A stretch of DNA of 64,000 bases from assembly GCA_947441615.1 (NCBI GenBank), contig CANEUH010000001.1:124001-188000 (forward strand). The letters are read 5' to 3'. Origin of the DNA: Bacteriovoracaceae bacterium (GTDB lineage: Bacteria; Bdellovibrionota; Bacteriovoracia; Bacteriovoracales; Bacteriovoracaceae). Shown here piece after piece: positions 9,017 through 18,560 of this stretch (position 1 is its first letter; each line of letters starts with the position of its first letter). The translations under genes were made by a program, and so were the position numbers. The notes beneath the pieces were generated by a model. That model searched no databases. It saw only the letters and a program-made list of their open reading frames with translations, and was not told where the DNA came from.

Positions 9017-9490
9017 TTATAGACCAGATTGGCGTTTCCTGCGGCGAATAAAATCTTCTAAAATAACTGTCGCAGCAACAGCATCAATTTGTTTCAGGTC
9101 TACTTTAAAGTTATAACGTGGAGAATTTTTCATTCTCGATTCTGCTTCAAATGTAGAAAGTGTTTCGTCTTGCTCTTCAATTGGTAGACTGAAATGCTCT
9201 TTTATAAATTGAATAAATCCTTCGGCCTTCGCTGTGGTAGAAGTTTTTTTTCCATCTATGAGGTGTGGGACTCCTATCACAATTAAGTCAATTATTTCGT
9301 CATCAATAATTTTATTTAATTCTCTAATGACTGCTTCCTTAGAGGTGTTAGCAATTCTTCCAAAAGGGGATGGAAAAGGGTCTCGGTTGACACAAAAACT
9401 CGCGACTCCAATGAATTTTTCACCAAAATCCAGGGCAAGTATATTTTTTAAATTGAGTTCATCAGTTGTTGGTAAATTGAATTCGGACAT
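9017..9490 (-). CDS. ruvX: RuvX/YqgF putative Holliday-junction resolvase / pre-16S rRNA nuclease
   Basis: This 157-residue RNase H-fold nuclease shows ILALDFGEKFIGVA with the first acidic residue Asp21, IVIGVPHLIDG in the middle, DETLST, and the C-terminal QIDAVAATVIL with another acidic residue. In E. coli YqgF acts in 16S rRNA 5' end maturation; the recombination role is older annotation. It sits 9 bp downstream of dinB and 4 bp upstream of mltG. Confidence 0.9.
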   Translation of the reverse strand: MSEFNLPTTDELNLKNILALDFGEKFIGVASFCVNRDPFPSPFGRIANTSKEAVIRELNKIIDDEIIDLIVIGVPHLIDGKKTSTTAKAEGFIQFIKEHFSLPIEEQDETLSTFEAESRMKNSPRYNFKVDLKQIDAVAATVILEDFIRRRKRQSGL

Positions 9491-9499
9491 GTTGTGAAT

Positions 9500-10564
9500 T
9501 TATCTCATGGAGATAGCTCCGTCAAAAAGAGGGAGTTGAGGTTGCTCTCTCTGCTCTTGAAACTTTACTCCCACACCAAGAAGCCTGATGGGGCGAGGGT
9601 CCATGGACCATCTTTCTTCTAGAAGATAGATAAAATTCTTTTCATCAAATGGCATCTGCCTTTCGATCGTGGTTTGCTTGAAATCAAAATATTTAATTTT
9701 TACTTGGAGGGCTTTTATTTCTTTTTCTTGAAAGTCATCCAAGGCTTCTTTTAATTCTTGAACCATTTTTAAGATGTGTCCTTTCATCTCATCGAAATGA
9801 GTAATATCCTTGGAATAAGTTTCTTCAGTGCCTAAAGATTTTCTTTCAAATTCAGTTTCAACTTCTCTTTGATCAATCCCTCTACAAAAGTCGTATAGGT
9901 TGTAACCAAATTTACCAAATTTTTCTATTAACTCTTGTTGACTGAGACTTTGGAGATCGAGACATGTTTTTAAACCTAGATTGTGCATGTACGTCGCTGT
10001 GACCTTCCCAACTCCCCACAATTTTTCGACTGGGATTTTTTTTATAAATTCATCTACGGCTGGAGGTGGGAGAGTAAACTGACCATTTGGTTTATTAAAA
10101 TCACTCGCCATTTTTGCCAAGAGTTTATTGGGAGCAATCCCCGCTGAGGCAGTAAGGCCTCCAGTTCGTTGATAAATTTTTTCTCTTATATCTCTCGCAA
10201 TATAAGTTGCAGAATTATTAAACTGACTACAGTCCGTCACATCTAAATAGGCTTCGTCCCAAGATAATCCTTCAACCAGATCTGTATATTGTTGGAAAAT
10301 TTCAAATACCTGATCTGAAACTTCTTTGTATTTCGACATCCTTCCAGAAACGATCACTAGTTGTGGGCAAATCTTTTTGGCCAAAGCTGTTGGCATGGCC
10401 GACTTCACTCCATATTTTCTGGCCTCGTAATTTGAAGTTGAGATAACTCCTCGTCGGTCTGAAGAACCTCCGACCGCCATAGGAATATTTCTTAATCTAG
10501 GGTTATCTCTCATCTCAACAGCTGCAAAAAATGCGTCCATATCGATGTGAATAATTTTACGCAT
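9500..10564 (-). CDS. dinB: DNA polymerase IV (Y-family)
   Basis: This is a translesion polymerase of 354 residues. The metal-binding residues are Asp8 in IHIDMD and Asp103-Glu104 in SWDEAYLDVT, at the same numbers as in E. coli Pol IV. The palm, fingers, thumb and little-finger domains appear complete. The C-terminus holds QLPLF (343-347), a good beta-clamp-binding motif. It heads the dinB-ruvX-mltG operon. No obvious LexA box was recognised upstream. Confidence 0.94.
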   Translation of the reverse strand: MRKIIHIDMDAFFAAVEMRDNPRLRNIPMAVGGSSDRRGVISTSNYEARKYGVKSAMPTALAKKICPQLVIVSGRMSKYKEVSDQVFEIFQQYTDLVEGLSWDEAYLDVTDCSQFNNSATYIARDIREKIYQRTGGLTASAGIAPNKLLAKMASDFNKPNGQFTLPPPAVDEFIKKIPVEKLWGVGKVTATYMHNLGLKTCLDLQSLSQQELIEKFGKFGYNLYDFCRGIDQREVETEFERKSLGTEETYSKDITHFDEMKGHILKMVQELKEALDDFQEKEIKALQVKIKYFDFKQTTIERQMPFDEKNFIYLLEERWSMDPRPIRLLGVGVKFQEQREQPQLPLFDGAISMR

Positions 10565-10678
10565 CCTTTTATGTTACGGAAAAAATACGTACATTGAAAG
10601 ATAAATTGTTTTTTCCTCAATCTGCGGCTAGCTTATTGAAAAGACGTGATTAAATAACAGGCATTTAATAATCAAGGT

Positions 10679-10706
10679 TTGACATCTTTTAGTTTCAGTA
10701 TAAGAT
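10679..10706 (+). promoter_or_regulatory. Probable sigma-70-type promoter of rho
   Basis: TTGACA at 10679-10684 and TAAGAT at 10701-10706 are separated by 16 bases, upstream of rho. This would leave a leader of about 65 bases, possibly the site of Rho autoregulation. Confidence 0.55.
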
Positions 10707-10778
10707 AGTCAGGAATCATTAAAGATATTCGATAGTTTCTCTTAATCGAGAACAAAACTCCCAAACAAAAATTTATTC

Positions 10779-12341
10779 ATGACAACAAGAAAACCAAGAA
10801 AAGCTGCCTCATCCGACACTCCTTCAACTGAATCAGAAGTTCAAACAGCGGTGGCCGAAGCCCCTGAAGTTGAGACTAATGAAGTTAAGGCACCGCCAAG
10901 TCCTGAACCTCAGGCGGCCCAACCTCAAGAAGAGCGTGGACACCAAAGAAGACCTCATCATGGGCATAGGGATAATAGATACCGTGACCGCGGTCCTCAA
11001 CAAGATTATCAAAGATCCAATCATCAACCTAGTAATCAACAACCAACTGATTCAGAGCCTCGTAACTCAGTTCAAACACACCGTGGAGACAGAATGCATT
11101 TAAGTGCTTTACGTGAAAAAGATATTGAAGAGCTAACCAAAATGGCGGAAGACGCCCAAATCGAGAACGCTGCTGGGTTAAAAAAACATGAACTCATTTT
11201 TGCTCTCTTAACTAAAAAAGCCAAAGATAATGAAGAAATTTTTGGAGACGGTGTTCTTGAAATTCTTCCTGATGGTTTTGGTTTTTTAAGATCACCTTCC
11301 TATAACTATCTTCCTGGTGCCGATGATATTTACGTCTCTCCCTCTCAAATTCGCCGCTTCGGTCTAAGAACGGGGGATACGATTGAGGGACAAATTCGAA
11401 CTCCGAAAGAAGGGGAGAGATATTTTGCTCTTCTAAAAGTTAATCATATCAATTTCCGCGATCCAGAAACTCATCGATCGACGGTGCTTTTTGATAACTT
11501 AACGCCCCTTTATCCAAATAAAAAAATTAATCTTGAATCAAAGCCCACCAATTACTCAACTCGAGTGATTGATCTTTTTGTCCCACAGGGATTTGGGCAG
11601 AGATGTTTAATTGTTGCCCCTCCGAAAGCTGGTAAAACCATGCTTATGCAGGATATTGCAAACTCAATCTCAGATAATCACCCTGATGCAAAATTAATCG
11701 TTCTCCTGATTGATGAGCGTCCAGAAGAAGTGACAGATATGAAACGCAATGTTCGCGCTGAAGTTGTTTCATCTACTTTTGATGAACCAGCAACTCGTCA
11801 CGTTCAGGTTGCCGAAATGGTGATTGAAAAAGCGAAGAGACTCGTTGAGGCAAAACAACATGTGGTCATTCTTTTGGATTCTATCACACGTCTTGCGAGG
11901 GCCTACAACACTGTCGTTCCACCGTCTGGTAAAATCCTCTCTGGGGGTGTGGACTCTAATGCTCTTCATAAACCGAAGCGCTTCTTCGGAGCCGCTAGAA
12001 ATATTGAAAACGGTGGTTCTTTAACCATTATTGCTACTGCACTTATTGATACTGGCTCAAGAATGGATGAAGTTATCTTTGAAGAATTTAAGGGTACTGG
12101 TAACTCTGAAATTCAGCTGGATAGAAAGCTCATGGAAAAACGGATCTTCCCAACACTCGACATTAATAAGTCGGGAACTCGTAAGGAAGATCTCCTAATG
12201 GCAGACAAAGATCTTCAGCGAGTGTTCGTTCTCAGAAGAGTTTTAAACCCTATGAATACGATTGATTCGATGGAATTTATTCTAGAGAGAATGAGAGATA
12301 CAAAAACAAACATTGCTTTCCTTGATAAAATGAACGGCTAA
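10779..12341 (+). CDS. rho: Transcription termination factor Rho
   Basis: Rho is a hexameric RNA helicase/ATPase that ends transcripts. The 520-residue protein is longer than E. coli Rho (419) because of an N-terminal extension. Residues 1 to about 105 are low complexity, first Glu/Pro/Ala-rich, then Arg/His/Gln/Asn-rich (55-105), likely disordered and RNA-binding. The Rho-N domain, the cold-shock-like RNA domain with [11 protein letters not shown] (about 161-171) and the ATPase follow. Walker A is APPKAGKTM (280-288). [10 protein letters not shown] and GGVDSNAL are also family motifs. Its stop overlaps the next start by one base. Confidence 0.96.
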   Translation: MTTRKPRKAASSDTPSTESEVQTAVAEAPEVETNEVKAPPSPEPQAAQPQEERGHQRRPHHGHRDNRYRDRGPQQDYQRSNHQPSNQQPTDSEPRNSVQTHRGDRMHLSALREKDIEELTKMAEDAQIENAAGLKKHELIFALLTKKAKDNEEIFGDGVLEILPDGFGFLRSPSYNYLPGADDIYVSPSQIRRFGLRTGDTIEGQIRTPKEGERYFALLKVNHINFRDPETHRSTVLFDNLTPLYPNKKINLESKPTNYSTRVIDLFVPQGFGQRCLIVAPPKAGKTMLMQDIANSISDNHPDAKLIVLLIDERPEEVTDMKRNVRAEVVSSTFDEPATRHVQVAEMVIEKAKRLVEAKQHVVILLDSITRLARAYNTVVPPSGKILSGGVDSNALHKPKRFFGAARNIENGGSLTIIATALIDTGSRMDEVIFEEFKGTGNSEIQLDRKLMEKRIFPTLDINKSGTRKEDLLMADKDLQRVFVLRRVLNPMNTIDSMEFILERMRDTKTNIAFLDKMNG

Positions 12342-13465
12342 TGAAGAAGATTTTTAAACGCATCACTCTCTTACTTGCTAAGCAGTACACTTCCATTGGT
12401 GGGCAAGCAGTTATTGAGGGAGTGATGATGAGATCTCCCAATGCTTTCGTCGTGGCAGTAAGAAAGCCTGATGGCAGTATTCGCCTTCGTCGCGACCAGT
12501 GGTATGGTCTTTCTAAAAAACTCGATTTTCTAAAGAAGCCTTTTTTAAGAGGTATCTTGATGCTGATTGAGACCATGGCCAATGGTCTCGTGTCGCTTAA
12601 TTACTCGGCCAATATTGCTATGGCCGAAGAAGAAAGAGAGAAAGCCCTTAAAAAAGGGAAGACCATCGAGGAGTTTGAGGCGAGTCAGAAGAAAAAAGAA
12701 AAAGTGGATATCGCCACTTTTCTAACCATGGCCGTTTCTTTTACTTTTGGTATTGGTTTATTTGTTTTTGCTCCCCATATGATTACCTTTGGTATTGGAA
12801 ATCTTTTGGGGCAAAACTGGACTCTCGATAGTTTTGCTTTTCATGCTGTTGATGGTGTTGTTAAAGCTGCCATTTTCATTCTTTATATTTGGGGAATATC
12901 CTTTATGAAGGATGTGTACCGAGTGTTCCAGTATCATGGAGCTGAACATAAATCGATTGCCACTTTTGAAGCAGGAATGGAGTTAACCGTAGAAAACGCT
13001 AAAAAGTTTTCGACTCTTCATCCTCGATGCGGGACGAGTTTTGTTTTCTTTCTCATTCTTATTTCGATCATCCTTTTTTCGGCCGTATTTACATTAATTC
13101 CCATTGGTGCCAATCTTCCTGCCTTGTTGAGACATGTTGTTGCCGTCTTATTTAAAGTTGTTTTGATGTTACCGATCGCTGGGATTAGTTATGAACTTAT
13201 TAAGGCTTCAGGAAAGTGTTCGGATAGATGGTGGGCGAAGGCCATGGCCGCGCCTGGAATGCTTTTGCAGAAAATTACGACAAAAGAACCTGATGAGAAG
13301 CAACTTGAAGTCGCTCTTTCAAGTATCAAAGCCGTACTTTTTCTAGAAGAGAAGTACAATTTGAAAGAAGCTAAAGAAAAGATCATTACGCTAGATGAAA
13401 TCGATATTCAGTCACTTCAGGAGATTGAGACAGCAAATTCATCTCTTAAAGAATTTTTAGAATAG
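12341..13465 (+). CDS. DUF1385 (YqhQ-like) multi-pass membrane protein
   Basis: The 374-residue protein begins with the DUF1385 signature GGQAVIEGVMMR (21-32) and contains about four membrane helices in the middle (LTMAVSFTFGIGLFVF, an AIFILYIWGIS segment and two later). It also has the conserved HPRCGTSF between helices. The family is widespread and its function is unresolved. It is commonly found beside prfA, as here: 1-bp overlap with rho upstream and 21 bp to prfA. In many genomes rpmE sits between rho and this gene; it is absent here. Confidence 0.88.
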   Translation: MKKIFKRITLLLAKQYTSIGGQAVIEGVMMRSPNAFVVAVRKPDGSIRLRRDQWYGLSKKLDFLKKPFLRGILMLIETMANGLVSLNYSANIAMAEEEREKALKKGKTIEEFEASQKKKEKVDIATFLTMAVSFTFGIGLFVFAPHMITFGIGNLLGQNWTLDSFAFHAVDGVVKAAIFILYIWGISFMKDVYRVFQYHGAEHKSIATFEAGMELTVENAKKFSTLHPRCGTSFVFFLILISIILFSAVFTLIPIGANLPALLRHVVAVLFKVVLMLPIAGISYELIKASGKCSDRWWAKAMAAPGMLLQKITTKEPDEKQLEVALSSIKAVLFLEEKYNLKEAKEKIITLDEIDIQSLQEIETANSSLKEFLE

Positions 13466-13486
13466 ATACTCCCAAGGAAAATTCAC

Positions 13487-14557
13487 GTGTTCGATAAATT
13501 AGAAGCTGTGGTCAGAAGATTTGAAATATTAACTGAAAGGTTAGCGGATCCTACGCTCTATGATCGCGCTCAGGAGCTTCGTGAAACAAATGCCGAACGG
13601 TCCAATTTAGAACCAATCGTCATTAAGTTTAAAGAATATAAAAAATTACTAATTGATATTGAGGGCAATAAAGACATCATTCACAACGAGAAAGATGAGG
13701 ATATGCGTGAAATGGCCAAAGAGGAGCTCAGTGAGCTTGAGGTCAAACTTCCAGTCATTGAGCAGGAACTAAAGCTACTTCTTCTTCCTAAAGATCCCAA
13801 TGATGAGCGAAACGTTATCTTAGAAATTCGCGCTGGTGCTGGTGGAGATGAAGCTTCGATCTTTGTGGCCGACGTTTGGAGAATGTATAAAAACTACTTC
13901 AACTCTAAAGGGTGGCGCTCAGAAGTGGTTTCGATTTCAGAAGGAGATCGGGGTTTAAAGGAGATTGTCGTTAATGTCTCTGGCGATAAGGTTTATTCCA
14001 AGATGAAGTATGAGTCTGGAGTTCATCGCGTTCAGCGTGTGCCAGACACAGAGGCCCAAGGGCGAGTTCATACTTCAACCATCACTGTTGCTGTCATGCC
14101 TGAAGCTGATGAAGTAGGTGACATCGAACTTAATATGAACGAAATCCGAGTTGATGTTTATCGCTCTTCTGGTTCAGGTGGTCAGTCAGTTAACACAACT
14201 GACTCAGCTGTTCGGTTGACTCACATACCTACAGGAATAGTGATCGCCATGCAGGATGAGCGCTCTCAACTTAAAAATAAAGAGAAAGCTTTTAAAATTC
14301 TAAAAACAAAATTGTTTGATTTAAAAGTACAAGAGGCTGCAGCTAAAGAAGCGGCAACCAGAAAGGGACTTGTAGGAACCGGGGATAGGTCTGAAAGAAT
14401 CAGAACTTATAACTATCCTCAGGGACGCATTTCTGATCACAGGATTAACTTCACGATCTATAACCTTCCGGCCTTTATGAACGGAGACATTGAAGAGGTT
14501 ATTGATGCTCTAATCGCCCATAACCAAGCGATTCTTCTTCAAGGGGCCGAAGAATAA
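13487..14557 (+). CDS. prfA: Peptide chain release factor 1
   Basis: RF1 recognises UAA/UAG and triggers peptide release. The 356-residue protein has the stop-codon-reading PDT (186-188, the PxT motif of RF1, in RVPDTEAQGR) and the catalytic GGQ (231-233). The start is GTG at 13487, preceded by AAGGAA. The last codons overlap the start of prmC, whose product methylates the GGQ glutamine of this protein, so the two are functionally and probably translationally linked. Confidence 0.96.
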   Translation: MFDKLEAVVRRFEILTERLADPTLYDRAQELRETNAERSNLEPIVIKFKEYKKLLIDIEGNKDIIHNEKDEDMREMAKEELSELEVKLPVIEQELKLLLLPKDPNDERNVILEIRAGAGGDEASIFVADVWRMYKNYFNSKGWRSEVVSISEGDRGLKEIVVNVSGDKVYSKMKYESGVHRVQRVPDTEAQGRVHTSTITVAVMPEADEVGDIELNMNEIRVDVYRSSGSGGQSVNTTDSAVRLTHIPTGIVIAMQDERSQLKNKEKAFKILKTKLFDLKVQEAAAKEAATRKGLVGTGDRSERIRTYNYPQGRISDHRINFTIYNLPAFMNGDIEEVIDALIAHNQAILLQGAEE

Positions 14558-15399
14558 AAACTCTTCGAGAATTTTGGAGCTCTTTTTATTCTCTTAATGA
14601 AAAAGTCCTAAGCAATCACTATCCAGGACTTAATCTCCAGCGTTTTTTGATGGAGGTGAAAGATCTGGCCTCTAAAAATACAAATAGCACTCAGGATTTA
14701 GATTCAACAAGTGTTTCAGAATCGATCAATCTTGAAATGGCCAATTTCTTTTTAGAAGGGATTCCATTTCAGTATCTTTTGGAAGAAAGTGAATTTTATC
14801 ATTATAAATATTTTGTAAATAAGAGTGTCCTGATTCCTAGACCAGAAACAGAGTACCTAGTAGATATCATTGTTAATGAGTTGAAAGGTAAAACGAGAAG
14901 AGTTTTGGATGTGGGGACAGGCTCGGGTGTCATTCTTTGTAGTTTAATAAGTCATGGAGTAGGGAATGAAGGTGTTGGAGTCGATATCTCTAGTGATGCT
15001 CTAAATGTTGCAGAGAAAAATTTAAAAAAACTAAAAATTGAAAAAAAAGTTCAGCTTATCCTTTCAGATCGCCTTCAAAATGTGCAAGGAAGTTTTGATC
15101 TCATCGTCTCAAATCCTCCCTATATTAAGGCGCAATCCCATAGAGAAATGGTTCACTCTTCAGTTGATAAATTTGAACCTCAAGTTGCTCTCTATTTACC
15201 AGATGATTTTTACGTCCAATGGTTCGAGGATTTTTTTCATGAAATTCGATCTCATTTAAAGGGGACATTCTTCATGGAGGGCCACGAATTGGAGGTCGAA
15301 GATCAGGCAACAATGTTACAGAAAATGGGATTTTCCGAAGTTAAAGTTCTCAAAGATCTGAGTGGAACTAATCGATATATCAGAGCGTGCTATCCTTAG
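14554..15399 (+). CDS. prmC: Release factor glutamine methyltransferase, likely starting at an AUA codon
   Basis: PrmC methylates the Gln of the GGQ motif of RF1/RF2 using S-adenosylmethionine. The SAM loop is VLDVGTGSG and the catalytic NPPY is at about 187-190 with the start used here. The first standard start in frame is TTG at 14647, giving 250 residues and cutting off most of the N-terminal helical domain. The frame is open back to 14524, and the upstream codons encode a typical PrmC-like helix (LREFWSSFYSLNEKVL). AUA at 14554 forms an ATAA overlap with the prfA stop, follows AGGGG by 7 bases, and gives 281 residues against 277 in E. coli. Confidence 0.85.
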   Translation: MKTLREFWSSFYSLNEKVLSNHYPGLNLQRFLMEVKDLASKNTNSTQDLDSTSVSESINLEMANFFLEGIPFQYLLEESEFYHYKYFVNKSVLIPRPETEYLVDIIVNELKGKTRRVLDVGTGSGVILCSLISHGVGNEGVGVDISSDALNVAEKNLKKLKIEKKVQLILSDRLQNVQGSFDLIVSNPPYIKAQSHREMVHSSVDKFEPQVALYLPDDFYVQWFEDFFHEIRSHLKGTFFMEGHELEVEDQATMLQKMGFSEVKVLKDLSGTNRYIRACYP

Positions 15400-15479
15400 C
15401 CTTTGCGTCAGAAGCTAAATCAGAGACAATTTCAAGATTTATCCATACAATTCCAGCAAACTTTTTTAATGGACGGATT

Positions 15480-16745
15480 ATGGATAAACTCATTGTTGAA
15501 GGACCATCAAAATTAAATGGTTCTGTTCACATTTCATCAGCAAAAAATGCGACACTACCAATACTCGTGGCAACACTTCTTTGTCCTTACCCAGTTAAGT
15601 TTGTAGATATCCCAGAGCTAATGGATGTCTCAACCATCTTAAAAATTCTCCAAAGTATGGGATTAAAAATAACTAAAAATGGTAATGAACTAATTGCCGA
15701 TGCCTCAAATCTAGAGAATCAGCATGCAGACTATTCACTAGTAAAAACGATGAGGGCATCTGTTTTAGTTTTGGGACCTTTACTTGCTCGCTACGGTGTT
15801 GCCTCTGTTTCACTTCCTGGGGGATGTGCTATCGGAGCTAGACCTGTGGATATCCACTTAATGGGAATGGAAAAATTAGGTGCAGAAATTCATATTGAAA
15901 ATGGATACATTAAGGCGAAGTGTGAAAAGCTTAAAGGTGCTACAATCACTCTTCCTTTCCCAAGCGTTGGAGCTACTGAGAATTTAATGATGGCAGCTGT
16001 TTTGGCCGAGGGAAATACCATTATTGAGAACGCGGCAATGGAGCCGGAGATTGATGATCTTGCTGATTTCCTTATCGCCCAGGGAGTAAAAATTGAAGGT
16101 GCCGGTACTTCAAGAATGATAATCCACGGGATGGATATCAAGGCTTTAAAACCAAATCCAAAATCTTATAGAGTCATTGGAGATCGAATAGAAGCAGCAA
16201 CTTTTATTATTGCTGCGATCATGAGCGGAGGAGATGTTAGAGTTGAAGGTTTTATCCCAAAACATCTCACTTACGTTTTGGAAACACTCACAAAGATGGG
16301 TGCGAAATTAGAAATTGGCACTGACTTTGTTCATATAAAAAATTCTCCTAGACTTAAAGGTGCAGCTTTAGAGACTGCTCCTTATCCAGGTTTTCCAACT
16401 GATGTTCAAGCACAAATGATGGCCCTTATGAGTATCGTTAACGGTGATTCCATTGTGACAGAAACTATTTTTGAAAATCGCTTTATGCATGTTCCAGAAA
16501 TGGGAAGAATGGGCGCCAAGGTCACTCTGAAGGGAAATTCGGCCCTGATAGAGGGCGTTGAAACACTTAGTGGTGCTCCCGTGATGTGTACAGATCTTAG
16601 AGCGTCTGCCGCCCTTATTCTTTGTGCACTTGTCGCTCAAGGGGAGAGTGAAATTCAGCGTGTTTATCATCTTGATCGTGGATATGAAAAAATTGACGAA
16701 AAACTCACTAAGCTTGGTGCAAAGATTAGAAGAGTAAAAGGTTAA
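15480..16745 (+). CDS. murA: UDP-N-acetylglucosamine 1-carboxyvinyltransferase
   Basis: MurA transfers enolpyruvate from PEP to UDP-GlcNAc, the committed step of peptidoglycan synthesis in the cytoplasm. The start at 15480 gives 421 residues (E. coli 419); the longer frame from 15387 adds 31 unrelated residues. Lys22-Asn23 (SSAKNATLP) and the active-site Cys116 in LPGGCAIGARP are present. The Cys makes the enzyme of the fosfomycin-sensitive type. It follows prmC and is 1 bp upstream of the HIT gene. Confidence 0.95.
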   Translation: MDKLIVEGPSKLNGSVHISSAKNATLPILVATLLCPYPVKFVDIPELMDVSTILKILQSMGLKITKNGNELIADASNLENQHADYSLVKTMRASVLVLGPLLARYGVASVSLPGGCAIGARPVDIHLMGMEKLGAEIHIENGYIKAKCEKLKGATITLPFPSVGATENLMMAAVLAEGNTIIENAAMEPEIDDLADFLIAQGVKIEGAGTSRMIIHGMDIKALKPNPKSYRVIGDRIEAATFIIAAIMSGGDVRVEGFIPKHLTYVLETLTKMGAKLEIGTDFVHIKNSPRLKGAALETAPYPGFPTDVQAQMMALMSIVNGDSIVTETIFENRFMHVPEMGRMGAKVTLKGNSALIEGVETLSGAPVMCTDLRASAALILCALVAQGESEIQRVYHLDRGYEKIDEKLTKLGAKIRRVKG

Positions 16746-16746
16746 A

Positions 16747-17091
16747 ATGAGTGATTGTCTATTTTGTAAAATCGTTGACGGGACGATACCTTCTTCCAAG
16801 GTTTTTGAAGATGATAACGTGATTGGATTTAAGGATCTGCATCCTCAGGCCGCTATTCACGTCCTTTTTGTTCACAAGAAACATACTCAAGACATTAACG
16901 ATCTATCAAAGAATGATCCAAATCAATTCGTTGATCTCTTCAACGGAATTAGGCTTTTTTCTGAGAAAAATGGCGTTGATAAAAATGGTTTCCGAGTGGT
17001 TACGAATGTAGGAAAACACGCAGGTCAGACAGTCTTTCATACTCACCTGCATGTTCTAGCAGGTGAGTCCTTAGGTCATTTTGGTGCTTAG
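16747..17091 (+). CDS. HIT-family (HinT-like) purine nucleoside phosphoramidase
   Basis: This 114-residue protein opens with the HinT pattern CLFCKIVDGTIPSSKVFED and ends with the histidine triad HTHLHVL (98-104). The middle NxGxHAGQTVFH segment is also conserved. HinT proteins hydrolyse nucleoside 5'-phosphoramidates. It is the last gene of the rho-to-murA series. Its 3' end overlaps the convergent gene by 4 bp. Confidence 0.93.
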   Translation: MSDCLFCKIVDGTIPSSKVFEDDNVIGFKDLHPQAAIHVLFVHKKHTQDINDLSKNDPNQFVDLFNGIRLFSEKNGVDKNGFRVVTNVGKHAGQTVFHTHLHVLAGESLGHFGA

Positions 17092-17858
17092 AATTGCAGT
17101 CCATTAAAAAGAGAAGCAAGAAGTGTTCTTTGTAATTGATTTAGTTGGGCCGTTCTTGCCATGAATATCATTGGGCTTCGATCAATTTGTGCTGTTGCCA
17201 CAAACTGACCTTTAGAACTATTAAATTCTGTAACCTCGAACACATCATGAAATTTATCTAAGTAAGACTGCATAAGCTCTTTTTCTTTAGCAGTACCGGA
17301 GATAAAATTTGCTTTTTTAGAACCAGTGAGAAGGGCTTGAGTAAGCTTTGGACGCTCCTTCTTTTCATTGTTTTCGTCTTTTTCTTCAGTCGAAACAACA
17401 TCATTAAAAATAATTGAAAGATCTACCGCCCCAGTGTTTCTTTTCATCCAGTACCAAAGTTCTTCAAAAAAACTCAGGCGATCTTTTTTCCAAAGATCTC
17501 GAAAGTGATTGGTCATTTTCCAAATATTTTCTACAGAAAGAAAATTTTGATGAAGAGTCCAGCGGTTGAGAATTTTAAGGTAAAGATCTTTGAACTGTTG
17601 TGCTGGCATAGATTCAAAAGCAGCTAAGCCTAAACTTTCGTCTTTTGCATCAAGAATTGGGTAATGGGATTTCTCTTTTTCCAAAATGCTTATTAATGAA
17701 CTGTAATGATCGTTATCCTCAATAAAGAGCCCTTGCAAATTATGATCTGAAAGATCTGTGACATCGATAATTTTACTTTCGATGGAGTTTTGGCCCCAAT
17801 TAAGCTCCTTGATTAGAACTTGGCTTGCTGAACGGACATATCCGACTGAAATAATCAT
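17088..17858 (-). CDS. Hypothetical cytoplasmic protein
   Basis: The start at 17858 (MIISVGYVR) is chosen because AGGAAGG lies 6 bases upstream; it gives 256 residues. There is no signal peptide or membrane helix. It has a Trp-rich, mixed helical middle (FFEELWYWMKRN), a charged linker with a Glu/Lys/Asn run (about 170-185) and a hydrophobic C-terminus. I do not recognise the family. It is convergent with the HIT gene. Confidence 0.6.
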   Translation of the reverse strand: MIISVGYVRSASQVLIKELNWGQNSIESKIIDVTDLSDHNLQGLFIEDNDHYSSLISILEKEKSHYPILDAKDESLGLAAFESMPAQQFKDLYLKILNRWTLHQNFLSVENIWKMTNHFRDLWKKDRLSFFEELWYWMKRNTGAVDLSIIFNDVVSTEEKDENNEKKERPKLTQALLTGSKKANFISGTAKEKELMQSYLDKFHDVFEVTEFNSSKGQFVATAQIDRSPMIFMARTAQLNQLQRTLLASLFNGLQF

Positions 17859-17918
17859 GTAAAACCTTCCTTTGAACAATGCATATTAACAAGTCCAACT
17901 TTAAGTTACAATGGACTC

Positions 17919-18560
17919 ATGGTGCATTATTCAGGGATTCTCTTATTGTTTTTTCTTTTTTTAGGGGAAGTCAGGGCCCAGGATGAGCGCTACTACCGTA
18001 AAATTTTTTCCAAGGACTATTTGGGACCAAACTGGGAACAAAATGAATCGGTTCCCGTTCAATCCATTGTGAAGGGAGCATTTTATCATCTTGATTTAAA
18101 CGACGATAAGATTGAAGAAATAATTGAGCCTCAAAAAAGAGATGGTGTTGATTGGATTGAGATTAGAAATTCATCAAACAGTAAGATCTTCGAGGTTAAG
18201 CTTCCTGCGATGGGGTCGGTGAGTTACCTTTATAAAATTAAGCTCGTTTATATTTCTAAGAATGTTCAGGCCCTTATTCTCTTTTTAGATGAAGGGATTA
18301 CAGTCGGTAGAAGGTTTGAATCAACTGCACGCTTTTTTGTTCTTTCTTATGAAAATAATGATCTTTCAAAAATAAGTGTTTCGACTGGTCCGCATCTTTT
18401 TCAAGAAAAAGAGTATCAGCGAGAGGTTTACTGGCGAAGAGATTATAGCGTAAACATTTTAGATTTCGATAATGATGGGACTCGAGAAATTGCTGTTCAA
18501 TATAACCATATTCAGCGAATCATGAAATATAAAGGTAAGGGAGACTGGGAAACTCTTTAA
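17919..18560 (+). CDS. Secreted protein with FG-GAP/VCBS-like repeats
   Basis: A signal peptide (to about residue 20, LFLGEVRAQ) precedes a 190-residue mature part. Two segments, DLNDDKIEEIIE and DFDNDGTREIAV, match the Ca2+-binding loop of integrin-like FG-GAP/VCBS repeats (DxDxDGxxEI). This suggests an extracellular or periplasmic beta-rich protein with bound Ca2+. The role is unknown. It overlaps the convergent gene by 4 bp. Confidence 0.65.
   Translation: MVHYSGILLLFFLFLGEVRAQDERYYRKIFSKDYLGPNWEQNESVPVQSIVKGAFYHLDLNDDKIEEIIEPQKRDGVDWIEIRNSSNSKIFEVKLPAMGSVSYLYKIKLVYISKNVQALILFLDEGITVGRRFESTARFFVLSYENNDLSKISVSTGPHLFQEKEYQREVYWRRDYSVNILDFDNDGTREIAVQYNHIQRIMKYKGKGDWETL

Noticed and set aside
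14647-15399. PrmC beginning at TTG 14647
   Set aside because: It would remove most of the N-terminal helical domain, which is encoded in frame just upstream; the start at 14554 fits length and spacing.
15387-15479. murA start at 15387
   Set aside because: The 31 extra residues do not resemble MurA and overlap the prmC end; 15480 gives the usual length.
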